A stretch of 51,715 nt of DNA from SVEL01 sp964573715 (GTDB taxonomy: Bacteria > Bacillota > Clostridia > Lachnospirales > Lachnospiraceae): the NCBI GenBank assembly GCA_964573715.1, contig CAZNKR010000008.1, positions 1 to 51,715 on the forward strand, given 5' to 3'. This document shows positions 42,892 to 51,689 of the stretch, piece by piece. Position 1 is the stretch's first letter. Every line of letters begins with the position of its first letter. The position numbers and the translations under genes are program-made. The notes below the pieces were generated by a model, which was given only the letters and a program-made list of their open reading frames with translations, was not told the origin of the DNA and made no database searches.

Positions 42892-44001
42892 ATGAAGTTA
42901 ATATGTCAAAAATCAAATCTTTTGCAAGGAGTTAATATTGTACTTAAAGCTGTACCATCAAAAACTACAATGTCTATATTAGAATGTATTCTTATAGATG
43001 CCTCTTCAAATGAGATTAAGTTTACTGCCAATGATATGGAGCTTGGAATTGAAACAATAGTAGAAGGAGAGATTTTAGAAAAAGGAATGATAGCTGTAGA
43101 CGCTAAGATTTTTTCTGAAATTGTTAGAAAGTTACCTGATAACGAAGTTGTAATAGAAACAGATGATAATTATAGAACTACAATTACTTGTGAAAAAGCA
43201 GTGTTTACTATTTCTGGAAAATCAGGAGAGGATTTCTCATACTTACCAGTTATAGAAAAAAATAAGTTTATTTATCTTTCTCAGTTCACATTAAAAGAAA
43301 TAATTAGACAAACAATTTTCTCAATAGCAGATAATGATACAAATAAGCTAATGACAGGAGAATTATTTGAAGTTGTTGAAAATGAATTAAAGGTTGTATC
43401 ATTAGATGGACATAGAATTTCAATCCGTAAGATAGAACTTAAGGATTCCTTTGATGACATTAAGGTTGTAGTACCAGGAAAAACACTTAACGAAATAAGT
43501 AAGATTTTATCTGGTGGTGTTGATGACGAGGTTAGAATTTTCTTTACAAGCAATCATATAGTATTTGAATTTGATAATACAGTAGTAGTATCAAGATTAA
43601 TTGAAGGAGAATACTTTAAGATTGACCAAATGCTTTCAAGTGATTACGAGACTAAATTTGCTATCAATAAAAGAGAATTTTTAGATTGTATAGATAGAGC
43701 TACTCTTCTTGTAAAGGAAGGAGATAAAAAACCTATAATAATTAATATTACTGATGGAGACATGGAACTTAAAATTAGTTCTGTTGTAGGATCAATGAAT
43801 GAAAATATTGATATTGTAAAAGAAGGTAAGGATATTATGATTGGATTTAATCCAAAATTCCTCATAGATGCTCTTAAAGTAATTGATGATGAAGAGGTTA
43901 AAATATATATGGTTAATCCAAAAGCACCATGTTTTATAAGGGATGATAAAAATATGTATACATACCTTATCCTTCCTGTAAATTTTACAGTTAATAATTA
44001 A
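42892..44001 (+). CDS. dnaN: DNA polymerase III beta sliding clamp
   Basis: Ring clamp that tethers polymerase to DNA. The 369 residues fold as three repeated clamp domains: the start MKLICQKSNLLQGVNIVLKA, then KTTMSILECILIDASS, DGHRISIRKIELK in domain 2, and the C-terminal ending YLILPVNF, near the protein-binding pocket. AAAGGAG lies about 9 bases before ATG. It is followed by the small S4-like gene after 25 bases in the standard dnaN-yaaA-recF order. Confidence 0.97.
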   Translation: MKLICQKSNLLQGVNIVLKAVPSKTTMSILECILIDASSNEIKFTANDMELGIETIVEGEILEKGMIAVDAKIFSEIVRKLPDNEVVIETDDNYRTTITCEKAVFTISGKSGEDFSYLPVIEKNKFIYLSQFTLKEIIRQTIFSIADNDTNKLMTGELFEVVENELKVVSLDGHRISIRKIELKDSFDDIKVVVPGKTLNEISKILSGGVDDEVRIFFTSNHIVFEFDNTVVVSRLIEGEYFKIDQMLSSDYETKFAINKREFLDCIDRATLLVKEGDKKPIIINITDGDMELKISSVVGSMNENIDIVKEGKDIMIGFNPKFLIDALKVIDDEEVKIYMVNPKAPCFIRDDKNMYTYLILPVNFTVNN

Positions 44002-44026
44002 ATTTAACCTTTAGTCAGGAGACAAA

Positions 44027-44236
44027 ATGGAAGAAATTAAACTAAGAGAAGATTATATTAAGCTAGGACAGGCACTTAAGGCTGCAAATCTGGTAGAATC
44101 TGGTGTTGATGCTAAATTTGTAATTCAAGATGGATTAGTAAAATTAAATGGAAATATTGAAAAACAAAGAGGCAAGAAACTAGTAGATGGTGACATTGTA
44201 GAATACAATGGAGAAACAATCAAAATAACAAAATAA
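44027..44236 (+). CDS. rlbA: S4-domain RNA-binding protein (YaaA/RlbA type)
   Basis: 69 residues, almost entirely an S4 domain (IKLGQALKAANLVESGVDAK, then VKLNGNIEKQRGKKLVDGDI). In B. subtilis the protein at this site, RlbA/YaaA, is linked to ribosome biogenesis; that role is assumed from synteny. CAGGAG lies about 7 bases before ATG, and recF begins 17 bases downstream. Confidence 0.93.
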   Translation: MEEIKLREDYIKLGQALKAANLVESGVDAKFVIQDGLVKLNGNIEKQRGKKLVDGDIVEYNGETIKITK

Positions 44237-44253
44237 TAAAGTTGGTGTATTTA

Positions 44254-45354
44254 ATGTATGTTCAATCCTTAGAATTAAACAACTTCAGAAATTATAGTAA
44301 TTTAGATATTTCGTTTGATATTGGAACAAACATTCTATATGGCAATAATGCTCAAGGAAAAACAAATATCTTAGAAGCTATTTATCTCTTTGGAACAAGC
44401 AAGTCTCATAGAGGTTCAAAAGATAAAGATATGATAAGATTTGGATGTGAAGATTCACATATGAAGATGGTTGTTATGAAGAATGATGTTCCTGTAAGAA
44501 TTGACATGCATTTAAAGAAAAACAAAACAAAAGGTATAGCTGTTAATGGAATACCAATAAAAAAGTTAGGTGAATTATTTGGATTAATAAATGTTGTATT
44601 TTTTTCTCCAGAAGATTTGTCAATAATAAAAAGTGGCCCGGCAGAAAGAAGAAGATTCATTGATTTAGAGTTGTGTCAGTTAGATAAATTATATGTATAC
44701 AACTTAGTCAATTACAACAAAATAGTTAATCAAAGAAATCAGCTTCTAAAAGAACTTAATTTTTATTATGACAAAGACTTATATGAAACTTTAGATATAT
44801 GGGATATACAGCTTGCAGATTTTGGTTCAAAGATAATTACAAGAAGAACAGAATTTATAGAAGACCTTAATGAAATCATTTATGGGATTCATAGAAATAT
44901 CACTAATGGTAAAGAAGAACTGTATATTAAGTATGAACCGAATATTTTTGACAATAATTTATATGATGAACTAATAAAAAACAGAGACAAGGATATTAAA
45001 TATAAGACTACTTCTGTTGGACCACATAGAGATGATATCAGTTTTTACGATAAAAATATTGATTTGAGGAAGTTTGGAAGTCAGGGACAACAAAGAACAG
45101 CAGCTTTATCACTTAAGTTGTCTGAAATAGAGTTAGTTAAATCAATAATAAAAGATATGCCGGTTTTATTGCTAGACGATGTCTTATCGGAATTAGATAG
45201 TAATAGACAAAGTCATTTACTTAATAGTTTGAATAATGTTCAAACTATTATCACATGTACAGGATTAGACGAGTTTATAAAAAATAGATTTAGTATTGAT
45301 AATATATATAAAGTAGTCGAAGGAACAGTAGAAAGGAGCAACAATGAGCAGTAG
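44254..45354 (+). CDS. recF: DNA replication and repair protein RecF
   Basis: SMC-like ATPase that helps load RecA at gaps. In 366 residues it shows LELNNFRNYSNLDISF, Walker A YGNNAQGKTNILEAIY, the signature FGSQGQQRTAALSLKLSEI and Walker B LLLDDVLSELD. ATG 44254 is chosen over TTG 44242 because MYVQSLELNNFRNY is the family N-terminus; the ribosome site is weak (GGTG), consistent with coupling to the upstream S4 gene. It overlaps gyrB by 11 bases. Confidence 0.96.
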   Translation: MYVQSLELNNFRNYSNLDISFDIGTNILYGNNAQGKTNILEAIYLFGTSKSHRGSKDKDMIRFGCEDSHMKMVVMKNDVPVRIDMHLKKNKTKGIAVNGIPIKKLGELFGLINVVFFSPEDLSIIKSGPAERRRFIDLELCQLDKLYVYNLVNYNKIVNQRNQLLKELNFYYDKDLYETLDIWDIQLADFGSKIITRRTEFIEDLNEIIYGIHRNITNGKEELYIKYEPNIFDNNLYDELIKNRDKDIKYKTTSVGPHRDDISFYDKNIDLRKFGSQGQQRTAALSLKLSEIELVKSIIKDMPVLLLDDVLSELDSNRQSHLLNSLNNVQTIITCTGLDEFIKNRFSIDNIYKVVEGTVERSNNEQ

Positions 45355-47269
45355 TAATGAAAATTATAGTGGAGATCAAATCCAAATATTAGAGGGTTTG
45401 AAAGCTGTAAGAAAAAGACCAGGTATGTACATTGGAAGTACATCCTCAAAAGGTTTGCATCATTTAGTTTATGAAATAGTTGATAATTCAGTAGATGAAG
45501 CATTAGCAGGTTTTTGTTCAACCATAGATGTTCAAATTAATAGTGATAATTCTATTACCGTAAAAGATGATGGAAGAGGAATTCCAGTAGATATAAATAC
45601 TAAAACAGGAAAACCAGCAGTAGAAGTTGTTTTTACAATTCTTCATGCAGGTGGAAAGTTTGGTGGTGGAGGATATAAGGTATCTGGTGGTCTACATGGA
45701 GTAGGAGCATCTGTAGTAAATGCATTATCTGAATGGCTTGAAGTAAAGGTATATAGAAATAACAACATATATTTCCAAAGATATGAACGTGGAGATGTTA
45801 AAAATGAATTAAAAATAATTGGTAGCTATGAAGGAGATTATACTGGAACAGAAGTAACCTTCTTACCTGATAAAAAAATATTTGAAGAAACAACATATGA
45901 ATATAATATTCTTAAAACAAGACTTAGAGAAACTGCCTTTTTAACTAAAAATTTAAGAATAGTTCTTAGAGATGATAGAGAAGAAAAGAAAGAAGAAGTT
46001 TTCCATTATGAGGGAGGAATAAAAGAATTTGTATCTTACCTCAATACAGGAAAAAATCCTTTGTTCGAACAAATAATTTACTGCGAAGGAAATAAGAATA
46101 ACGTATATGTTGAAGTTGCTTTCCAGCATAATGATTCATATAGTGATAATGTTTATGCCTTTGTAAATAATATTGTAACTCCTGAAGGAGGTACTCATCT
46201 TGAAGGATTTAGAAGAGCACTTACAAAAACCTTTAATGAATATGCAAGAGCTAACAAACTTTTAAGAGATAGTGAACCAAATCTGGAAGGTGAAGATATT
46301 AGAGAGGGAATAACTGCAATTATTAGTATAAAATTGGAAGATCCTCAGTTTGAAGGACAAACAAAACAAAAGCTAGGAAATAGTGAAGCAAGAAATGCAG
46401 TAGATAGTGTTGTATCGGAACAGCTTACATATTTCCTTGAGCAAAATCCAAATGTGGCTAAAACTATATGTGAAAAATCTTTGTTTGCCCAAAGAGCTAG
46501 AGATGCAGCAAGAAAAGCAAGAGATTTAACACGAAAAGCTAAAACAGCTCTTGATGGAAATGGATTACCAGGAAAATTAGCAGATTGTTCAGACAAAAAT
46601 CCAGCAAATTGCGAAATATATATAGTCGAGGGAGATTCGGCTGGTGGTTCAGCAAAAACTGCTAGAGACAGAGGAACACAGGCAATACTTCCACTAAGAG
46701 GTAAAATATTAAATGTTGAAAAAGCACGTCTTGATAGAATATTAGGAAATACAGAAATAAAAACAATGATAACAGCATTTGGTACTGGTATTCATGAAGA
46801 TTTTGATATATCAAAACTTAGATATCATAAAATTATTATTATGACAGATGCCGATGTAGATGGTGCACATATTGCAACATTGTTATTAACATTCCTTTAT
46901 AGATTTATGCCAGAGCTTATCAAACAAGGATATGTATATTTAGCTCAACCACCTCTATATCAGGTTGCCAAAAATAAAAAGACTTGGTATGCATATTCAG
47001 ATGCAGAATTAAATGACATTCTCACGGAAATTGGAAGAGATGGAAATAACAAAATTCAACGATACAAAGGTCTTGGTGAAATGGATGCCGATCAGCTATG
47101 GGATACAACAATGGATCCAAAAACTCGTGTTTTAAAGAAAGTTTTATTTGATGATACTATGCTTTCTGAAATAGATGTAACATTCACAACTTTAATGGGA
47201 GACCAGGTAGAACCTAGACGTGAGTTCATTGAAGCAAATGCAAAATTCGTAGAGAATCTTGATATATAG
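45344..47269 (+). CDS. gyrB: DNA gyrase subunit B
   Basis: ATPase subunit of gyrase. In 641 residues the GHKL ATPase shows EIVDNSVDEALAG, DGRGIPVDI and GLHGVGASVVNALS, and the toprim domain shows IVEGDSAGGSAKTARDR and MTDADVDGAHIATLL. GVGAS-type loops and the final EANAKFVENLDI are normal for the family. AAAGGAG lies about 6-7 bases before ATG inside the recF tail. gyrA follows 11 bases after the stop. Confidence 0.98.
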   Translation: MSSSNENYSGDQIQILEGLKAVRKRPGMYIGSTSSKGLHHLVYEIVDNSVDEALAGFCSTIDVQINSDNSITVKDDGRGIPVDINTKTGKPAVEVVFTILHAGGKFGGGGYKVSGGLHGVGASVVNALSEWLEVKVYRNNNIYFQRYERGDVKNELKIIGSYEGDYTGTEVTFLPDKKIFEETTYEYNILKTRLRETAFLTKNLRIVLRDDREEKKEEVFHYEGGIKEFVSYLNTGKNPLFEQIIYCEGNKNNVYVEVAFQHNDSYSDNVYAFVNNIVTPEGGTHLEGFRRALTKTFNEYARANKLLRDSEPNLEGEDIREGITAIISIKLEDPQFEGQTKQKLGNSEARNAVDSVVSEQLTYFLEQNPNVAKTICEKSLFAQRARDAARKARDLTRKAKTALDGNGLPGKLADCSDKNPANCEIYIVEGDSAGGSAKTARDRGTQAILPLRGKILNVEKARLDRILGNTEIKTMITAFGTGIHEDFDISKLRYHKIIIMTDADVDGAHIATLLLTFLYRFMPELIKQGYVYLAQPPLYQVAKNKKTWYAYSDAELNDILTEIGRDGNNKIQRYKGLGEMDADQLWDTTMDPKTRVLKKVLFDDTMLSEIDVTFTTLMGDQVEPRREFIEANAKFVENLDI

Positions 47270-47280
47270 GAGGAAATAAA

Positions 47281-49824
47281 ATGGATGAACATATCTTTGA
47301 TAAGATCCATGAGGTAGATTTAAAAGAAACTATGGAAAAATCATACATAGAGTATGCCATGAGTGTAATTGCTTCAAGAGCTCTTCCAGATGTAAGAGAT
47401 GGTCTTAAGCCAGTACAAAGAAGAATATTATATTCAATGATAGAGTTAAACAACGGTCCTGACAAGCCACATCGTAAATGTGCTCGTATTGTGGGAGATA
47501 CAATGGGTAAATATCACCCACATGGTGATAGTTCAATTTATGGTGCTTTAGTTAATATGGCACAGGATTGGACTACAAGATATCCATTAGTAGATGGACA
47601 CGGAAACTTTGGTTCAGTAGATGGTGATGGCGCAGCTGCTATGCGTTATACAGAAGCAAGACTTAGCAAAGTTTCTATGGAAATGCTTGCTGACATCAAC
47701 AAAGATACAGTAGACTTTATACCAAACTTTGATGAAACAGAAAAAGAACCAACAGTATTACCATCTAGATATCCAAATCTATTAGTTAATGGTACAAGTG
47801 GTATTGCAGTAGGAATGGCAACAAATATTCCACCTCACAATATTACAGAAGTAATTAATGGTGTAGTTCGTATTATTGATAATAATATAAACGAAAATAG
47901 AGAAACAGATATTGAGGAAATTCTAAGTATTATTAAAGGACCTGATTTTCCAACAGGTGGAGAAATTCTAGGAACTCGTGGAATAGATGAGGCCTATAGA
48001 ACTGGTAGAGGAAAAATTAAGGTTAGAGCCATTACCAATATCGAAACCATGGAAAATGGAAAGCCACGTATTATTGTAACAGAACTTCCATATATGGTTA
48101 ATAAAGCAAGATTAATTGAAAAAATTGCTGATTTAGTTAAGGATAAAAAGATTGATGGAATAACAGATTTACGTGATGAGTCCAACAAAGATGGTATGAG
48201 AATTGTTATTGAGTTACGTAAAGATGTAAATGCCAATGTTTTACTTAACAATTTATATAAGCATACTCAGTTACAGGATACATTTGGCGTTATTATGCTT
48301 GCATTAGTTAATAATGAACCAAAGGTTCTTAATATTTGTGAAATGTTAAACAACTATATTCTTCACCAGAAGGATGTAGTTACAAGAAGAACTAAGTATG
48401 AATTAAAGAAGGCCCAGGAAAGAGCTCATATTTTAGAGGGCTTACTTATTGCACTAGATAATATTGATGAAGTAATTAAAATAGTTAGAGGTTCTAGAAC
48501 GACCCAAGATGCCAAAAATGGATTAATGGAACGTTTTGGATTATCAGAAATTCAGGCAACTGCTATTGTTGATATGAGATTAAGAACTCTTACAGGATTA
48601 GCTAGAGAAGATATTGAAAATGAATATCATGAATTAATGGTAACTATTGAATATTTACAGTCAATTTTGGCAGATGAGAAAAAATTATTATCTGTTATTA
48701 AAGAAGAAATAGAATTAATCAGAAATAAATATGGCGATGAAAGAAGAACAAGAATTGGATTTGACGCAGATGATATCACTATAGAAGATCTAATTCCACT
48801 CGAAAATACAGTAATTGCTAGAACTAGTCTTGGTTATGTTAAGAGAATGACAGTTGATAATTTTAAATCTCAACATAGAGGTGGAAAAGGCATTAAGGGA
48901 ATGCAGACCATAAATGATGATTATATTGTAGATTTACTTATGACTACAACTCATCATTACTTAATGTTTATTACAAATAAAGGTAGAGCATATAGAATTA
49001 AAACATATGAAATACCAGAAGCAGGAAGAACTGCAAGAGGTACTGCCATAATTAATTTAATTCAGCTTCAGCCAGAAGAAAAGGTAACCTCAGTTATTCC
49101 AATTCAAAAATATGAAGAAGGAAGATTCTTAATAATGGCAACTAGAAATGGAATTATTAAGAAAACATCCCTTACTGAATATAGAAACATAAGAAAAACA
49201 GGTACGCAGGCAATAACTCTTAGAGAAGATGATGAATTAATAGAAGTAAAAACAGCAAATAATAATGATGAAGTTCTTATGGTAACAAAAAATGGTAAGT
49301 GCATAAGATATGCATTAACAGATGTAAGAAAAACTGGTCGTTCATCAATTGGTGTTAAGGGAATCAACCTAGATGCAAACGATGAAGTAGTTGGTGTACA
49401 GTTAGAAAGACAAGGTGAATCAATTTTATTTTTATCAGAAAAAGGTATGGGTAAAAGAACACCAGTAGAAGAATTCCACATTCAAAGACGTGGCGGAAAA
49501 GGAATGAAGTGCTACAAGATAACTGAAAAGACAGGATATTTAGCTGGTATCAAAGCTGTTAATGAAGACAATGAAGTAATGTTAATTACTGAAGAAGGTA
49601 CTATTATTCAAATTGCAGCAAATGATGTGTCTTTAGTTGGACGTAATACATCAGGAGTTAAACTAATGAAATTATCATCTGATAAGGACATGAAGGTTGT
49701 AGCAATAGCAAAGGTAAGAGAAAATCCTGAACAAATATCAGAAGCAGTTGCAGATGGTGTTGAAGACAATTTAGAAGATTTAGATGAAGAGTTCACAGAA
49801 GAAAATTTTATAGAAGAAGAGTAA
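47281..49824 (+). CDS. gyrA: DNA gyrase subunit A
   Basis: Cleavage subunit of gyrase. In 847 residues the active Tyr123 lies in AAMRYTEARLS. The quinolone region reads HPHGDSSIYGALVNMAQ with Ser84 and Gly88, the latter at the position of E. coli Asp87. The C-terminal beta-pinwheel carries two GyrA-box-like motifs, QHRGGKG near 535 and QRRGGKG near 738, the second being the canonical form but in a later blade. An acidic tail (about 820-847) follows. AGGAGG lies 7-8 bases before ATG. Fumarase genes follow on the same strand after 21 bases. Confidence 0.97.
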   Translation: MDEHIFDKIHEVDLKETMEKSYIEYAMSVIASRALPDVRDGLKPVQRRILYSMIELNNGPDKPHRKCARIVGDTMGKYHPHGDSSIYGALVNMAQDWTTRYPLVDGHGNFGSVDGDGAAAMRYTEARLSKVSMEMLADINKDTVDFIPNFDETEKEPTVLPSRYPNLLVNGTSGIAVGMATNIPPHNITEVINGVVRIIDNNINENRETDIEEILSIIKGPDFPTGGEILGTRGIDEAYRTGRGKIKVRAITNIETMENGKPRIIVTELPYMVNKARLIEKIADLVKDKKIDGITDLRDESNKDGMRIVIELRKDVNANVLLNNLYKHTQLQDTFGVIMLALVNNEPKVLNICEMLNNYILHQKDVVTRRTKYELKKAQERAHILEGLLIALDNIDEVIKIVRGSRTTQDAKNGLMERFGLSEIQATAIVDMRLRTLTGLAREDIENEYHELMVTIEYLQSILADEKKLLSVIKEEIELIRNKYGDERRTRIGFDADDITIEDLIPLENTVIARTSLGYVKRMTVDNFKSQHRGGKGIKGMQTINDDYIVDLLMTTTHHYLMFITNKGRAYRIKTYEIPEAGRTARGTAIINLIQLQPEEKVTSVIPIQKYEEGRFLIMATRNGIIKKTSLTEYRNIRKTGTQAITLREDDELIEVKTANNNDEVLMVTKNGKCIRYALTDVRKTGRSSIGVKGINLDANDEVVGVQLERQGESILFLSEKGMGKRTPVEEFHIQRRGGKGMKCYKITEKTGYLAGIKAVNEDNEVMLITEEGTIIQIAANDVSLVGRNTSGVKLMKLSSDKDMKVVAIAKVRENPEQISEAVADGVEDNLEDLDEEFTEENFIEEE

Positions 49825-49845
49825 CAATAAAAGCTGGAGGATACC

Positions 49846-50688
49846 ATGAGAAACATTAATGTGGAATTAATTACAAAAAATGTTAAAGAAATGTGTATAG
49901 AAGCAACACATTTTCTTTCAAAGGATATGGTTTGTGCATTAAATGCTGCAAAAGATAAAGAGAAATCTCCTCTTGGCAAGCAAATATTGGGCCAATTACA
50001 GGAAAATCTTGACATAGCAGGAAAAGAAATGATTCCAATATGTCAAGATACAGGTATGGCAATAATATTTATTAAAGTTGGTCAAGATGTACATTTTGAA
50101 GGTGGTAATATTGAGAAAGCAATTAATGAAGGTGTAAGAAGAGGATATATTGATGGTTTTCTTAGAAAATCGGTTGTCAGTGATCCTATTATTAGAGAAA
50201 ACACCAAGGACAATACTCCAGCTGTTATTTATTATGAAATAGTACCAGGTGATAAAGTAGATATTACATTTGCACCAAAGGGATTTGGTAGTGAAAATAT
50301 GAGTAAGATATATATGCTCAAACCTGCCGATGGGATTGAAGGCGTCAAAGAAGCAATTATTAGTACTGTAAAAGAAGCAGGACCCAATGCGTGTCCACCA
50401 ATGGTTGTGGGTGTATGTATAGGTGGAACATTTGATAAGTGTGCAGTTTTATCAAAAAAAGCTCTCACTAGAGAGGTAGGAAAACATTCTGAGATTCCAT
50501 ATATAAAAGAATTAGAAATTGAAATGTTAGATAAAATTAATTCTCTTGGTATTGGACCCGGTGGATTAGGAGGAACTCAAACTGCATTTGCTGTTAATAT
50601 TGAAACATATCCAACACATATAGCAGGTATGCCAGTTGCAGTGAATATATGTTGTCATGTAAATAGACATGCGCATAGAGTTATATAG
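49846..50688 (+). CDS. fumA: Fumarate hydratase class I alpha subunit
   Basis: 280-residue N-terminal half of the iron-sulfur fumarase (Fe-S hydro-lyase, also close to tartrate dehydratase TtdA). Conserved MIPICQDTGMAI, the stretch GPNACPPMVVGVCIGGTFDK and IGPGGLGGTQTAFAVNIETY show the cluster Cys and fold. It pairs with the beta subunit 16 bases downstream. GGAGG lies about 5-6 bases before ATG. It likely interconverts fumarate and malate; TtdA activity cannot be excluded. Confidence 0.92.
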   Translation: MRNINVELITKNVKEMCIEATHFLSKDMVCALNAAKDKEKSPLGKQILGQLQENLDIAGKEMIPICQDTGMAIIFIKVGQDVHFEGGNIEKAINEGVRRGYIDGFLRKSVVSDPIIRENTKDNTPAVIYYEIVPGDKVDITFAPKGFGSENMSKIYMLKPADGIEGVKEAIISTVKEAGPNACPPMVVGVCIGGTFDKCAVLSKKALTREVGKHSEIPYIKELEIEMLDKINSLGIGPGGLGGTQTAFAVNIETYPTHIAGMPVAVNICCHVNRHAHRVI

Positions 50689-50704
50689 AAGAAAGGAACC
50701 CAAT

Positions 50705-51259
50705 ATGGATAAATATATTGAAGCACCATTATCAAATGAAGTAGCAAAATCACTTAAAGCTGGGGATTACGTATATATCACAGGTACAATTTATACAGCT
50801 AGAGATGCGGCACATAAAAGAATGTTTGAAACACTAAGTGATAATAAAATGCTCCCAATATCATTAGAAAATAATATAATTTACTATATGGGACCATCAC
50901 CTGCTAGAGATGGAAAAGCAATTGGATCTGCAGGTCCTACAACGGCAAGTAGAATGGATAAATACGCACCAAGACTTCTGGACTTAGGTTTAAAAGGAAT
51001 GATAGGAAAAGGAAAAAGATCTGAGGGCGTTAAAGATGCAATTATAAGAAATGGTGCAGTATATTTTGCTGCAGTAGGTGGTGCAGGCGCAATACTATCA
51101 AAATGCATATTAGATAGTGAGGTAATTGCATATGATGATTTAGGAACAGAGGCAATAAGAAAATTAAAGGTGAAAGACTTTCCAGTTATAGTTGTAATTG
51201 ATTCAGAAGGAAATAATTTATACGAAACAGCTATAGAAGAATATAAGTCTAAGAAATAA
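50705..51259 (+). CDS. fumB: Fumarate hydratase class I beta subunit
   Basis: 184 residues, C-terminal half of the two-subunit fumarase. Motifs include GDYVYITGTIYTARDAAHKR, MGPSPARDGKAIGSAGPTTA and AVGGAGAIL with DDLGTEAIRKLKVKDFPVIV. ATG 50705 is chosen because AAAGGAA lies 5-7 bases before it; an in-frame upstream ATG at 50669 lies inside the alpha gene. No terminator is visible before the tRNA promoter at 51298. Confidence 0.92.
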   Translation: MDKYIEAPLSNEVAKSLKAGDYVYITGTIYTARDAAHKRMFETLSDNKMLPISLENNIIYYMGPSPARDGKAIGSAGPTTASRMDKYAPRLLDLGLKGMIGKGKRSEGVKDAIIRNGAVYFAAVGGAGAILSKCILDSEVIAYDDLGTEAIRKLKVKDFPVIVVIDSEGNNLYETAIEEYKSKK

Positions 51260-51297
51260 ATAAAGATAAGAACATAAAAATAATAGCTAAAATATAA

Positions 51298-51326
51298 TTG
51301 ACAAAGTAACTACGTTCTTGTATAAT
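51298..51326 (+). promoter_or_regulatory. Consensus promoter of tRNA-Ser
   Basis: TTGACA (51298-51303), 17-base spacer, TATAAT (51321-51326), a perfect match at both elements. The roughly 55-base leader contains inverted pairs GTCAC/GTGAC and AATTGG/CCAATT. Confidence 0.85.
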
Positions 51327-51387
51327 AACGTTTGCGTCACGAAAAGAAATACATATGTGACCGTCATAATTGGAAGGAACCAATTCA

Positions 51388-51475
51388 GGAGAAATACTCA
51401 AGAGGCTGAAGAGGCGCCCCTGCTAAGGGTGTAGGTCGTTTGCGCGGCGCGAGGGTTCAAATCCCTCTTTCTCCG
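51388..51475 (+). tRNA. tRNA-Ser, anticodon GCU
   Basis: Acceptor GGAGAAA (51388-51394) pairs TTTCTCC (51468-51474) with discriminator G. The anticodon stem CGCCC/GGGTG holds loop CTGCTAA with anticodon GCT at 51422-51424. A long variable arm and T arm GAGGG-TTCAAAT-CCCTC are present. At 88 bases it is a type II tRNA reading AGC/AGU; CCA is not encoded. Confidence 0.97.
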
Positions 51476-51488
51476 TTTTGAAATTCTG

Positions 51489-51518
51489 AGCAGTTTTGAA
51501 CACTCAAAACTGCTTTTT
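51489..51518 (+). terminator. Terminator after tRNA-Ser
   Basis: Perfect 11-bp stem AGCAGTTTTGA / TCAAAACTGCT (51489-51499 with 51504-51514), 4-base loop, then TTTT. Confidence 0.9.
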
Positions 51519-51582
51519 ATTTCGAAAAATATAGTAACAGCAATGGAAATAAATAAAACAACAAAAAAAGATAAAAAAGTTG

Positions 51583-51611
51583 TTGACATGAATAACCAAC
51601 TGTGTTATTAT
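51583..51611 (+). promoter_or_regulatory. Upstream promoter of a probable rRNA operon (P1)
   Basis: TTGACA (51583-51588), 17-base spacer, TATTAT (51606-51611), preceded by an A-rich stretch that could act as an UP element. It shares 17 identical bases with a second promoter 107 bases downstream. Confidence 0.65.
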
Positions 51612-51689
51612 ATAATTCCAGCGCGCAAGAGTGCTGATAACTTAAAAAGAAAGCTTCAATAAAGTTTTTAAAAAAAGTTAAAAAAGTTG

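Noticed and set aside
51327..51387. Riboswitch or T-box before tRNA-Ser
   Set aside because: Only short inverted pairs are present; no T-box or known riboswitch core can be made out.
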